A stretch of 40,280 nt of DNA from Clostridiaceae bacterium (GCA_016292575.1 JAEDIH010000002.1:1-40280), one strand, 5' to 3'; positions 24,198-32,273 are shown, counted from the first letter of the stretch. Notes: a model not told the origin generated them from the sequence alone. A program made the numbers and translations.

Positions 24198-26069
24198 ATG
24201 GAATATATACCCTTTAATTCGCGCAGCCCGCTTCATAAAACTCCGTTCGGCGCAGTGAAGCAGGGCGAAAAAATTACATTCAAAATTGTTCTTCCGCGTT
24301 CGCTTTCGTGCAGCGGCGTTGAGCTTGTTATTAAAAAGGACGGCGCAGGTGAAAGCCGCATTCCGTTCTTCTGGCTCTCAATGCAGGGCGAGGGCGAGGA
24401 ATGGTGGTGCCTTGACTACATCCAAAACGAAACGGGGCTTTATTTTTATCACTTTGAGTATGTCACCGCCTGGGGTAAAACAGCGATAAGGAAAAACGAA
24501 GGCTCCTGCGGCGTACTCAGCGGCGGAAAAAATGATTTTCAGCTTACGGTTTTTTCAAAAGACTTTGAAACGCCCGAATGGCTCAAGGGAAGTATAATCT
24601 ATCAGATTTTTCCCGACCGTTTTTATTTTTCGGGCAAGGGAAAGGAAAATGTGCCCTCTGACCGCGTGCTTCGCTCGGACTGGGGCGGCGAACCCTGCTG
24701 GCGGCCGAATGAATGCGGAAAGGTTCTCAACAACGATTACTTCTGCGGCGACCTTGACGGTATAAAAGAAAAACTGCCGTATCTGAAAAGTCTCTCAGTC
24801 GGCTGCATATATCTCAATCCGATTTTTGAGGCGCAGAGCAACCACCGCTATGATACGTCAGACTATGAAAAAATCGACAGCGTGCTCGGAACGCAGCAGG
24901 ACCTCAAGGAGCTTTGCGCCGAGGCAAAGGAGCTTGACATTTCAATAATCCTTGACGGCGTTTTCAGCCATACCGGAGATGACAGCCGGTATTTTAACCG
25001 GCGCGGAAGATACGACACTGTTGGCGCCTATCAGTCAGAGCAGTCGCCGTTTTTCAGCTGGTACACTTTCCGCGCGTGGCCGTATGATTACAGGTGCTGG
25101 TGGAATTTTGAAACGCTCCCCGAGGTCAATGAGGAAAACGAAAGCTTCATAAACTTCATCACGGGCGAAAACGGCGTTGCAAGGCGCTGGCTCAAGGCAG
25201 GCGTGCGCGGCTGGCGGCTTGACGTTGCGGACGAACTGCCGGATAAGTTCCTTGATGAGTTTCGCAAGGCGGTAAAAACGGAAAAAAGCGATGCGCTCAT
25301 TCTCGGCGAGGTCTGGGAGGATGCGTCAAACAAGTGCAGCTACGGCAGCAGACGGCGCTATCTTCAGGGCGCCCAGCTTGATTCCGTGATGAACTATCCG
25401 TTTTCCGAAGCAATTCTGAGCTTTATAAGAAGCGGAATTGTTGAGGGCTTTTCGGAAAAGATACTTACCGTGCTTGAAAACTATCCGAAATGTGTTGTTG
25501 ACGTTCTGATGAACCATATTGGGACGCATGATACCATGAGGGCGATTACCGCGCTTTCGGGCGAAAGCTGCGAGGGACGCGACCGCATTTGGCAAAGCGG
25601 ACGAGCACTTTCCGTTGAGCAGTACGAAAACGGGGTCAGGCTTTTGAAGCTTGCCGCCGCAATTCAGTATACGCTCCCGGGCGTACCGTCGCTCTATTAT
25701 GGTGATGAGGCCGGAATGCAGGGCTATAAAGACCCGTTCAACCGTGTCTGTTATCCCTGGGGCAATGAAAACGAAGATTTGCTTTCATATTACAAAAAGC
25801 TCGGAGAGATCCGCAGAAGCTGTCATTGCCTGAAAGAGGGGACGTATTTTACCGTTTCGGAAATGCTTTCCTGCCTTGCCTTTACACGGCAGGACGAAAC
25901 GGACAGAATTTTTGTTGTTGTCAATCGAAACGAACATGATATAGACTATTATCTTCCCGAGGAATGGAAAACTGCGCAGTCTCTTTTGGGCGAAAAGGTC
26001 AAAAACGGTGCCGTGCATCTTCCGGCTCTTTCGGCGGCGATATTGAAAACGGAGGTAACAGGCAAATGA
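24198..26069 (+). CDS. GH13 alpha-amylase family glycosidase (neopullulanase/cyclomaltodextrinase type)
   Basis: This intracellular enzyme probably hydrolyses maltodextrins, cyclodextrins or pullulan fragments. The 623 residues have an N-terminal beta-sandwich (about 1-125) as in neopullulanase-type GH13 enzymes. The barrel begins with IIYQIFPDRFY and continues with YLNPIFEAQSNHRYDTSDY and DGVFSHTGDDS. The catalytic residues are the nucleophile D342 (GWRLDVADE), the acid/base E371 (LGEVWED) and the stabiliser D445 (NHIGTHDT). A C-terminal beta domain follows. There is no signal peptide, so the substrate must be imported first. The stop overlaps prmA (ATGA). Confidence 0.93.
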   Translation: MEYIPFNSRSPLHKTPFGAVKQGEKITFKIVLPRSLSCSGVELVIKKDGAGESRIPFFWLSMQGEGEEWWCLDYIQNETGLYFYHFEYVTAWGKTAIRKNEGSCGVLSGGKNDFQLTVFSKDFETPEWLKGSIIYQIFPDRFYFSGKGKENVPSDRVLRSDWGGEPCWRPNECGKVLNNDYFCGDLDGIKEKLPYLKSLSVGCIYLNPIFEAQSNHRYDTSDYEKIDSVLGTQQDLKELCAEAKELDISIILDGVFSHTGDDSRYFNRRGRYDTVGAYQSEQSPFFSWYTFRAWPYDYRCWWNFETLPEVNEENESFINFITGENGVARRWLKAGVRGWRLDVADELPDKFLDEFRKAVKTEKSDALILGEVWEDASNKCSYGSRRRYLQGAQLDSVMNYPFSEAILSFIRSGIVEGFSEKILTVLENYPKCVVDVLMNHIGTHDTMRAITALSGESCEGRDRIWQSGRALSVEQYENGVRLLKLAAAIQYTLPGVPSLYYGDEAGMQGYKDPFNRVCYPWGNENEDLLSYYKKLGEIRRSCHCLKEGTYFTVSEMLSCLAFTRQDETDRIFVVVNRNEHDIDYYLPEEWKTAQSLLGEKVKNGAVHLPALSAAILKTEVTGK

Positions 26070-26986
26070 GCGAATGGACAGAAGTAAAAATCGGCGTCAG
26101 AGCAGAGGACGTTGACAGGGCCGGCGACATTGCAACAATGGTAGTGCCCTACGGAATATATATTGAAGATTACCGCGATCTTGAAGAACAGGCATGGGAA
26201 ATTGCCCACATTGACCTGATTGACGAGGAGCTTTTGAAAAAGGACAGAAGCCGCGCTTTTGTCCATGTCTACATCTCGCCGGAGGAAAATCCGCTCGAAG
26301 CAGTCGCTTTTCTTAGCGAAAGGCTGTCTGCCGAGGGCATTGAAAACAAGATTGAAACAAGCGAATGCAAAAAGGAGGAGTGGGAGAACAACTGGAAGCA
26401 GTATTTTCATGCAATGCCGGTTGGAAAAAAGCTTCTTATCCGTCCGCTCTGGGAGGACGCCGACGCTCAGGGAAGAGCTGTTCTGAGCATTGAGCCGGGT
26501 CTTGCTTTCGGCTCGGGTACGCATGAAACTACGCGCCTTTGCCTTGAAGCACTTGAAGAATACATCACTCCCGACACCGCTGTTCTGGATGTCGGCTGCG
26601 GCAGCGGAATCCTTTCCGTTGCGTCGCTCCTCCTCGGCGCAAAAAAAGCTGTCGGCGTTGACATTGACGCGCTCGCTGTTAAGACTGCAAGGGAGAATGG
26701 TCTTGTCAACGGCTTCAAGGAGCCGGAATATACCGTCCTTGAGGGCAATCTTACCGATAAGGTCAGCGGAAAATTTGATGTTGTTGTTGCAAATATCGTT
26801 GCGGACGTTATCATAATGTTCTGCAAGGACGTGGCGTCTTTCATGAAAGAGGGTGCTGTGTTCATCACGAGCGGCATCATTGACACAAAGGAGCAGGACG
26901 TTGTCAACGCTTTCAACAAGTATGGCTTTAAAATCAAAGCGCGCCGAAACGATAAGGGCTGGGTCTGCTTTGAGTGCGAAAGATAA
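26066..26986 (+). CDS. prmA: Ribosomal protein L11 methyltransferase
   Basis: PrmA methylates L11 with S-adenosylmethionine. ATG 26066 is chosen for the GGAGG (26051-26055) 10 nt upstream and the ATGA overlap with the amylase; the longer open frame runs back into that gene. The 306 residues have the N-terminal substrate-recognition domain and a linker with WENNWKQYFHAMPVGKK. The methyltransferase domain has LAFGSGTHETTRLCLEAL, motif I DVGCGSGILSVASLLLGA, VDIDALAVKTARENG and NIVADVI. Coupling to a glycosidase gene is unusual. Confidence 0.95.
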   Translation: MSEWTEVKIGVRAEDVDRAGDIATMVVPYGIYIEDYRDLEEQAWEIAHIDLIDEELLKKDRSRAFVHVYISPEENPLEAVAFLSERLSAEGIENKIETSECKKEEWENNWKQYFHAMPVGKKLLIRPLWEDADAQGRAVLSIEPGLAFGSGTHETTRLCLEALEEYITPDTAVLDVGCGSGILSVASLLLGAKKAVGVDIDALAVKTARENGLVNGFKEPEYTVLEGNLTDKVSGKFDVVVANIVADVIIMFCKDVASFMKEGAVFITSGIIDTKEQDVVNAFNKYGFKIKARRNDKGWVCFECER

Positions 26987-27003
26987 CACAACAATGAATA
27001 ATT

Positions 27004-27034
27004 GCGGCAGGCTGTTCGGTCTGCCGCTGTTTTA
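27004..27034 (+). terminator. Rho-independent terminator after prmA
   Basis: GCGGCAG (27004-27010) pairs with CTGCCGC (27021-27027); two further inner pairs are possible. The tail is TGTTTTA. It ends the amylase-prmA unit. Confidence 0.75.
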
Positions 27035-27044
27035 TTCAGAGGTT

Positions 27045-27088
27045 CCTTAAGAGTTTCTTAAGGTAAACTTACGATTTCCTTTAGGCTG
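27045..27088 (+). promoter_or_regulatory. Four 11-bp direct repeats: candidate OmpR-family response-regulator site
   Basis: Four consecutive 11-mers start at 27045, 27056, 27067 and 27078: CCTTAAGAGTT, TCTTAAGGTAA, ACTTACGATTT and CCTTTAGGCTG. Each carries a CTTA(A/C)G or CTTTAG core at the same offset. The block ends directly at the -35 of the next promoter. Tandem 11-bp direct repeats abutting the -35 are the usual layout for PhoB/PhoP and other OmpR-family activators, which bind one face of the helix. No response regulator gene lies in the window. Confidence 0.6.
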
Positions 27089-27116
27089 TTGAATATAAAA
27101 GCTTTGTTGATATAAT
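27089..27116 (+). promoter_or_regulatory. Promoter of the SanA-like unit
   Basis: The -35 TTGAAT (27089-27094) and -10 TATAAT (27111-27116) have a 16-bp spacer. The weaker -35 next to the 11-bp repeats fits an activated promoter. The start codon is 33 bp downstream. Confidence 0.7.
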
Positions 27117-27148
27117 AGAACCAGAAAAACGAAAAGGACTGTTTAAAA

Positions 27149-27772
27149 ATGAAAAAGAGAAGCTTGCCGAAAACCGCAAAGAGACTTCTTGCGGCTGCCT
27201 TGATAATGTTTCTTTTCTGCGGATGCTATATTCTCGGCGTAAATTTTTATGTCATACTCTCTCAAAAGGAAAATATACTCAGCACTCAGGAGGCAGCGCG
27301 CCTTGACAAGGTTGATTACGTTCTTGTGCTCGGCTGCGGCGTAAAGGAGGACGGTGAGCCGTCGCATATGCTTTATGAACGGCTGAAAACGGGTGCCGAG
27401 GTTTGGAAAAATCAAAGCGGAGCGTTGCTTCTTCTGACAGGCGACAACAGCGGCGAAAGCTATAATGAGCTTGCCGCAATGAAAAAAGTCAGCCTTGAAA
27501 ACGGCGTAAAGGAGGAAAACCTCGCCATTGACGATTACGGCTTTTCAACCTACGAGAGCCTTAACAATGCCAAAACCAAATTCGGTGCAAAGAAAATTAT
27601 AATAATCACTCAGCCTTACCATATGTACCGCGCGCTTTACATTGCAAACAAGCTCGGAATTGAAGCCTACGGAGTCACGGCGTATCTTCCGTTTTATCCG
27701 CAGCAGATTGTCTGGTCGCTTCGTGAGGTGCTTGCAAGGAACAAGGACTTTCTGCTGTGCGCGCTCGGCTGA
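27149..27772 (+). CDS. SanA/YdcF-like DUF218 membrane protein
   Basis: This 207-residue protein has one N-terminal membrane segment (about 13-35) and a DUF218 domain facing outward. Family features are YVLVLGCGVKEDGEPSHMLYERLKTG near 60, LLLTGDN, ESYNELAAMKKVSLENGV, and IITQPYHMYRALYIANKLGIEAYG near 155. SanA in enteric bacteria affects envelope permeability and vancomycin tolerance; YdcF binds SAM. The biochemical role here is unknown. It is the first gene after the 11-bp repeat operator and is followed 19 bp later by another membrane-anchored protein. Confidence 0.88.
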   Translation: MKKRSLPKTAKRLLAAALIMFLFCGCYILGVNFYVILSQKENILSTQEAARLDKVDYVLVLGCGVKEDGEPSHMLYERLKTGAEVWKNQSGALLLLTGDNSGESYNELAAMKKVSLENGVKEENLAIDDYGFSTYESLNNAKTKFGAKKIIIITQPYHMYRALYIANKLGIEAYGVTAYLPFYPQQIVWSLREVLARNKDFLLCALG

Positions 27773-27791
27773 GACGAAAGGGGGTGTAAGT

Positions 27792-28211
27792 ATGAAAAAA
27801 GCTATAGCGATTGCTTTCGTTTTTATTGCTGTTATCGGTGCATTTTTTGCCGGTGCGGCTGTCGGGAGATATAAGCCCGGCTATGAGCTTGAAAAAAGTT
27901 CGATATATTCTGATGGAGATATTGAAAAATGTGCAAAGCTTGCAAAAACTGAACTCAATTCGGGCGAAGTGAAGCGGTATCCCGTAAAAATATATTACAG
28001 TGATGAATGGCTCGATTATGCAGAATCATTCCTCGGTCAGATTGACGGTGTGAGCAAAGCGGAGAACATTCTCGTCGTTAAAGCCGACTACCTGACGGGC
28101 AAGGAAACTCAGGTGCAGGAGCCGTATTCGTATATTTCCGGCTGGAACTTCGTTTTCGGCAGGAAGGACGAAAACAGCCCGTGGGTGCTTTACACTCAGG
28201 GCTATGCGTAA
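27792..28211 (+). CDS. Membrane-anchored protein of unknown function
   Basis: ATG 27792 was chosen for the AAAGGGGGTG just upstream; it also avoids a long overlap with the preceding gene. The 139 residues have an N-terminal membrane or signal segment (about 4-26, rich in Ala, Ile and Phe, no lipobox cysteine) and an extracytoplasmic domain with mixed alpha/beta character (SSIYSDGDIEKCAKLAK, VKIYYSDEWLDYAESFLGQ, ILVVKADYLTG, GWNFVFGRKD). I do not recognise the family. It should be co-transcribed with the SanA-like gene. It converges with sigG 8 bp away, with no visible terminator between. Confidence 0.75.
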   Translation: MKKAIAIAFVFIAVIGAFFAGAAVGRYKPGYELEKSSIYSDGDIEKCAKLAKTELNSGEVKRYPVKIYYSDEWLDYAESFLGQIDGVSKAENILVVKADYLTGKETQVQEPYSYISGWNFVFGRKDENSPWVLYTQGYA

Positions 28212-28219
28212 ACAGTTTA

Positions 28220-29002
28220 TTAAATAAATATTTTTCTGTGACTTTTTATCTTGTCAAGCGCACCCTTTTCAAGCCGGGACACCTGAGCCTGGGAAATGCC
28301 GATTTCCTTTGCAACCTCGGTCTGGGTCAGACCGTGCATGAACCTCAGGGAGAGGATGTTCTTTTCTCTTTCCGGCAGGTCGCGTATGGCTTTTTTGAGC
28401 AGTATTTCGTCAATCCAGTTGACGTCCGTGTTGCTGTCGCCAATCTGATCCATAACATATATTGTGTCGCCTGCATCATAGTAAACGGGTTCATAAAGCG
28501 AAACAGGCTCAACAATGGCTTCAAGCGCAAGCACAACCGCTTCTCTTTTGATTCCCATCTCTTTTGCAATTTCCTCAACCGTCGGCTCTTTCTGCGTTTC
28601 GTTCTGGAGCTTTTCTTTCACCTGCATTGCGTGGTACGCCGTGTCCCGGATAGACCGGGAAACCCTGACGGGAGCATTGTCCCTGAGATAACGGCGTATC
28701 TCGCCGATGATCATCGGAACGCCATAGGTTGAAAATCTGACGTTGAGATTTACATCGAAGTTGTCAATTGCCTTGATAAGTCCGATGCAGCCCACCTGAA
28801 AAAGATCGTCCGGATTTTCGCCGCGGTTGGTAAAGCGCTGAATTACGCTCAGAACGAGACGAAGATTGCCGTTGATTAGCTTTTCGCGCGCCTGTTTGTC
28901 GCCTGCATGGCTTTTGATTAAAAGCTCGGTTTTCTCCTTTTCGGTGAGCACCTTGAGCTTTGATGTGTCAATTCCGCAAATCTCTACCTTGTTGAAATGC
29001 AA
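28220..29002 (-). CDS. sigG: RNA polymerase sporulation sigma factor SigG
   Basis: SigG directs late gene expression in the forespore. The 260 residues start NKVEICGIDTSKLKVLT, the N-terminal signature that distinguishes SigG from SigF. Region 2 contains DDLFQVGCIGLIKAIDNFD and the RFSTYGVPMIIGEIRR -10 recognition helix. Region 3 follows (KEPTVEEIAKEMG), and region 4 has LPEREKNILSLRFMHGLTQTEVAKEIGISQAQVSRLEK. The start is TTG at 29002, since no in-frame ATG exists before region 2; a GGGGGA purine tract lies 6 nt upstream. In Bacillus sigG follows spoIIGA-sigE; here it stands alone between unrelated genes. Confidence 0.96.
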   Translation of the reverse strand: MHFNKVEICGIDTSKLKVLTEKEKTELLIKSHAGDKQAREKLINGNLRLVLSVIQRFTNRGENPDDLFQVGCIGLIKAIDNFDVNLNVRFSTYGVPMIIGEIRRYLRDNAPVRVSRSIRDTAYHAMQVKEKLQNETQKEPTVEEIAKEMGIKREAVVLALEAIVEPVSLYEPVYYDAGDTIYVMDQIGDSNTDVNWIDEILLKKAIRDLPEREKNILSLRFMHGLTQTEVAKEIGISQAQVSRLEKGALDKIKSHRKIFI

Positions 29003-29027
29003 GCCTCTTCCCCCAATGAAAAACTGT

Positions 29028-29051
29028 CCGCCCGAAAGGAGCGGCTTTTTT
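29028..29051 (+). terminator. Rho-independent terminator on the + strand, opposite the sigG leader
   Basis: CCGCCC (29028-29033) pairs with GG-A-GCGG (29038-29044) around a GAAA tetraloop with one bulged A, followed by C and six T (29046-29051). On the + strand it is a good intrinsic terminator. It could stop transcripts that read through from the SanA-like unit across sigG. On the minus strand the same hairpin lies in the sigG 5' leader. Confidence 0.7.
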
Positions 29052-29061
29052 GTTTCATTTT

Positions 29062-29092
29062 GATTATTGCCTAAAGAGCGCAGGATATATCA
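29062..29092 (-). promoter_or_regulatory. Candidate forespore (SigF/SigG-type) promoter of sigG
   Basis: On the minus strand GGCAATAATC (29062-29071) fits the SigF -10 pattern GGNRANANTW at nine of ten positions. TGATA (29088-29092) lies 16 bp upstream but matches the -35 only in part. Forespore control of sigG is known in Bacillus and Clostridia. The weak -35 keeps confidence low. Confidence 0.35.
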
Positions 29093-29101
29093 AGGTAATA
29101 T

Positions 29102-29130
29102 TTGCAAAAGATTTAAATATATGTTATGAT
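29102..29130 (+). promoter_or_regulatory. Promoter of the beta-galactosidase gene
   Basis: The -35 TTGCAA (29102-29107) and -10 TATGAT (29125-29130) are separated by 17 bp, 35 bp before the start codon. No clear operator palindrome was seen beside it. Confidence 0.65.
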
Positions 29131-29164
29131 AACCTTATTAACTATCGGAAGGGGTACAAAACAG

Positions 29165-32100
29165 ATGAAATATCAGATTAAAAGGCTTGAAGCGAATAAC
29201 TTTGACGTTTTTGAAATCGGAAAGCTTCCGGCACGGAGCTATTTCATTCCTTATACAGACCGTGCCGCATTGCAAAAGCAAAGCGTACTGTCCGAACGTT
29301 ATTCAAGCGATATGGTCACTGTGCTGTCGGACGATAACTGGGGCTTTAAGTATTACGAAAAACTGTCGCGCCTGCCGTCAAGGATAGATACCGAAGCTTT
29401 TGGTTTTGACACGGTTTCGGTTCCCTCAACGTGGCAGAGGACGGGCTACGAGCAGCCGCAGTACCTCAATACGCGCTATCAGTTTCCAATGACGCTTCCA
29501 ACGGTTCCCGAGGAAATGTCGGCCGGTGTATATTTCAAGCGGTTTAATCTGAAAGAGGATACCGCGCACACATTCATCACCTTCCTCGGCGTTTGCTCGT
29601 CGCTGACTCTTTATGTTAACGGAAAGTTTGTCGGCTATAGTGAGGGCAGCCATAATATGGCGGAATTCTGCCTTGACGAGTTTGCGCAAAAGGGAACAAA
29701 CGAGCTTCTTGCAATCGTAACAAAATGGTCGAACGGCACCTATCTCGAATGTCAGGATATGTTCCGCGAAAACGGAATTTTCCGCGATGTTTATATTACC
29801 GAATACCCCGAATGTTATATCCGCGATTACCGCGTTGAAACCGTAAAGCAGCCCGACGGAAGATATGATCTTGAACTTTCCCTTCTTCTTGAGGGGAAGC
29901 GCGACAATGCCGTTCTTGAAGCAGAGCTTTCTAAGGACGGAAACGTCATTGCGACGCAGACTCACAGTGCGGGAGATGAAGCTGCGTTCCTTTTTGCAAA
30001 TCTTGACGTTCTTCAATGGAACGCCGAGCAGCCGGAGCTTTACGATCTTTATATCACTCTGAGGTCAAAGGGTCAGAAGCCCATGGTCATTCATGAAAGA
30101 GTCGGCTTTAAGACTCTTGTTATCAATAATGAACTTTTTCTTTTCAACGGTGCTGCAATAAAATTCAAGGGTGTTAATCATCACGATACAAACGAAAAGA
30201 CCGGCTATGTCATGACGGGCGAGGACCTGCTCAGGGATATTACGCTTATGAAGCAGTTCAACGTCAACGCCGTCAGAACGTCGCACTATCCGCCCGACCC
30301 TATGTTCCTTTATCTCTGCGATGAATACGGTCTTTATGTTATTGACGAGGCGGATATTGAAACCCACGGAACGCAGTTTGATTCTGAGCTTAAGCCCACT
30401 CTCAAGCCGAATATTATCAGCAATGACAAAAAATGGCTGCCTCGCTTTGAGGATAGAGTTCTGAGAATGTTTGAGCGCGACAAGAACCACCCGTCAATAA
30501 CAATGTGGAGTCTCGGCAACGAGTCCGGCGGCTGGAAGAATCAGGACAAATGCTATAAGCTTCTGAAAGAGCGTTCGGCTCTTCCCGTTCATTATGAGGC
30601 CGCAATCAGAACTCCGCGCGGCTCATATGACGTGATTTCCGAAATGTATCAGCACCCGTCCGTAATTAAAAAAATTGCCGAACATACTCTCGGTCCGCGC
30701 TACAAGAACAAGCCGTATTTTCTTTGCGAATACTGCCACGCAATGGGCGTCGGTCCGGGCGCACTTGAGGATTACTGGCAGCTTATCTATGACAACGACC
30801 AGCTTACGGGCGGCTGCATCTGGGAGTGGGCGGATCACAGCGTTTTTGACAAAAATGCAAAATATAAATACACATACGGCGGAGATCACGGTGAAAAATA
30901 TCACGACGGAAACTTTTGTGTAGACGGTCTTTTTTATCCCGACCGAAGACCTCATGCCGGCGCCTTCGAGATGAAGGAGGTTTACCGCCCCGTAAGAAGT
31001 GAGTTTTTGAGCGATAACCTTTACTGCTTCACAAATACAAACCGTTTTCTTGGCACTGATGCTTACGATGTTTCCTATGAGCTTCTTTGCGACGGTGAAG
31101 TTGTTGATTCGGGCGCGTTGGCACTTGATATTGAGCCGCGAGGGGTTAAAAGCTATGTCATTGCGCATAAGATGACCGATAAGCTTCACGACTGGTATAT
31201 AAACTTTACTTACCGCCAAAAGAACGGCGCCCTCGTTGCAAAGGAGCAGCACACCCTCTTTGAGCTTTTGCGCAAGCCCGTCATTGCCGAAAACAAAAGT
31301 GTTGCCTACACCAAAAAGGGAGACAGCATTATTGTTGCCTTTGACGGCGGTATTGCGGCTTTTGACAAAAAGACCGGCGCGTTTTACAGCTATAAGCTCG
31401 GCTCAAAGGAGATGCTTTCCGACAACTTCGGCTTTGTTCCGAATCTTTACCGTGCTCCTCTTGATAATGATGTCCGTAAAGACAAGTCATGGCGCAAAAA
31501 CGGGCTCGACCAGCTCAGGACGGTTTCTTCAAAGCTTGTCTCCTGCAAGAGCGAAAAGGGCGTTGTAAAGCTAAAGAGCGAAGCGTTGCTTGAATATGCC
31601 GGAAAAAAGGTATTTGAGTATGAGCTTAAGTATAAAATCTATCCGAACGGAACCATCCGGGTTAAGGCCGAGATTGAGCGACCGTTTCTTTCCTCGCTTA
31701 AAAAGATGTCTCTTGCTCGCTTCGGCGTGAGTCTTGATTTGGACAAGTCGCTTCAGTTTGTCAGATATTACGGACTCGGCGAGCTTGAGAATCTGCCCGA
31801 TTTCAAGGCGCAGGCAAGCATGGGCGTCTATGAATCAACGGTCGAAAAAATGTTTGAGTATTACATAAAACCGCAGGAAAACGGCGAGCATATGAACGTA
31901 CGCTTCCTTGAGCTTTCCGATAGCGAGGGCAGGGGAATCAGAATTTCAAACGGAAAGTTGCCGTTCTCCTTCACTGTCAGACCGTATTCAAACAAGTCGC
32001 TCAGAAGCGCAAAGCATATTGAAAACCTTAAAAACGAAAACAAGGTTTTCCTTAATATTGACGGCTTTGTAAGAGGAACCGGAACGGCAAGCTGCGGTCC

Positions 32101-32185
32101 GGACGTTCTTGCGCCATATGAGCTTTTTATCAAGGACGAGCTTGAGTTTGATTTTTATTTAAGCTTGATAAAACCGGTGGAATAA
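29165..32185 (+). CDS. lacZ: GH2 beta-galactosidase (LacZ type)
   Basis: This enzyme hydrolyses terminal beta-galactosides such as lactose or galacto-oligosaccharides. ATG 29165 is used because GGAAGGGG (29147-29154) lies 10 nt upstream; an earlier in-frame ATG at 29126 sits inside the promoter -10. The 1006 residues match the long LacZ type. There is a jelly-roll domain with VPSTWQRTGYEQPQYLN, immunoglobulin-like domains, and a barrel with GVNHHDTNEKTG, acid/base E453 (WSLGNESGGW) and nucleophile E522 (FLCEYCHAMG). A C-terminal galactose-mutarotase-like domain follows (GFVPNLYRAPLDND). There is no signal peptide, so it is cytosolic. It forms a single-gene unit. Confidence 0.95.
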   Translation: MKYQIKRLEANNFDVFEIGKLPARSYFIPYTDRAALQKQSVLSERYSSDMVTVLSDDNWGFKYYEKLSRLPSRIDTEAFGFDTVSVPSTWQRTGYEQPQYLNTRYQFPMTLPTVPEEMSAGVYFKRFNLKEDTAHTFITFLGVCSSLTLYVNGKFVGYSEGSHNMAEFCLDEFAQKGTNELLAIVTKWSNGTYLECQDMFRENGIFRDVYITEYPECYIRDYRVETVKQPDGRYDLELSLLLEGKRDNAVLEAELSKDGNVIATQTHSAGDEAAFLFANLDVLQWNAEQPELYDLYITLRSKGQKPMVIHERVGFKTLVINNELFLFNGAAIKFKGVNHHDTNEKTGYVMTGEDLLRDITLMKQFNVNAVRTSHYPPDPMFLYLCDEYGLYVIDEADIETHGTQFDSELKPTLKPNIISNDKKWLPRFEDRVLRMFERDKNHPSITMWSLGNESGGWKNQDKCYKLLKERSALPVHYEAAIRTPRGSYDVISEMYQHPSVIKKIAEHTLGPRYKNKPYFLCEYCHAMGVGPGALEDYWQLIYDNDQLTGGCIWEWADHSVFDKNAKYKYTYGGDHGEKYHDGNFCVDGLFYPDRRPHAGAFEMKEVYRPVRSEFLSDNLYCFTNTNRFLGTDAYDVSYELLCDGEVVDSGALALDIEPRGVKSYVIAHKMTDKLHDWYINFTYRQKNGALVAKEQHTLFELLRKPVIAENKSVAYTKKGDSIIVAFDGGIAAFDKKTGAFYSYKLGSKEMLSDNFGFVPNLYRAPLDNDVRKDKSWRKNGLDQLRTVSSKLVSCKSEKGVVKLKSEALLEYAGKKVFEYELKYKIYPNGTIRVKAEIERPFLSSLKKMSLARFGVSLDLDKSLQFVRYYGLGELENLPDFKAQASMGVYESTVEKMFEYYIKPQENGEHMNVRFLELSDSEGRGIRISNGKLPFSFTVRPYSNKSLRSAKHIENLKNENKVFLNIDGFVRGTGTASCGPDVLAPYELFIKDELEFDFYLSLIKPVE

Positions 32186-32229
32186 TTTGGCTATTTGCAC
32201 AAAAATAAAGCGTTATTTTATAACATCAG

Positions 32230-32261
32230 GCGGATGGTTTTTCTTGAAACCGTCCGCTTTT
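32230..32261 (+). terminator. Rho-independent terminator after lacZ
   Basis: GCGGATGGTTT (32230-32240) pairs with AAACCGTCCGC (32247-32257), 11 bp with one T-G pair, loop TTCTTG, tail TTTT. The loop and right arm also contain the -35 of the iol promoter. Confidence 0.9.
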
Positions 32262-32273
32262 GTGTGCTATAAT
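32244..32273 (+). promoter_or_regulatory. Promoter of the inositol operon
   Basis: The -35 TTGAAA (32244-32249) lies inside the lacZ terminator hairpin. The -10 TATAAT (32268-32273) follows after an 18-bp spacer. The start codon of iolG is 69 bp downstream. Confidence 0.7.

Noticed and set aside
25964..26065. Longer prmA reading frame from 25964
   Set aside because: It would overlap the amylase by more than 100 bp. ATG 26066 has GGAGG and the normal PrmA start.
26467..26994. Minus-strand open frame opposite prmA
   Set aside because: It is covered by the intact prmA gene and has no ribosome binding site or recognisable family.
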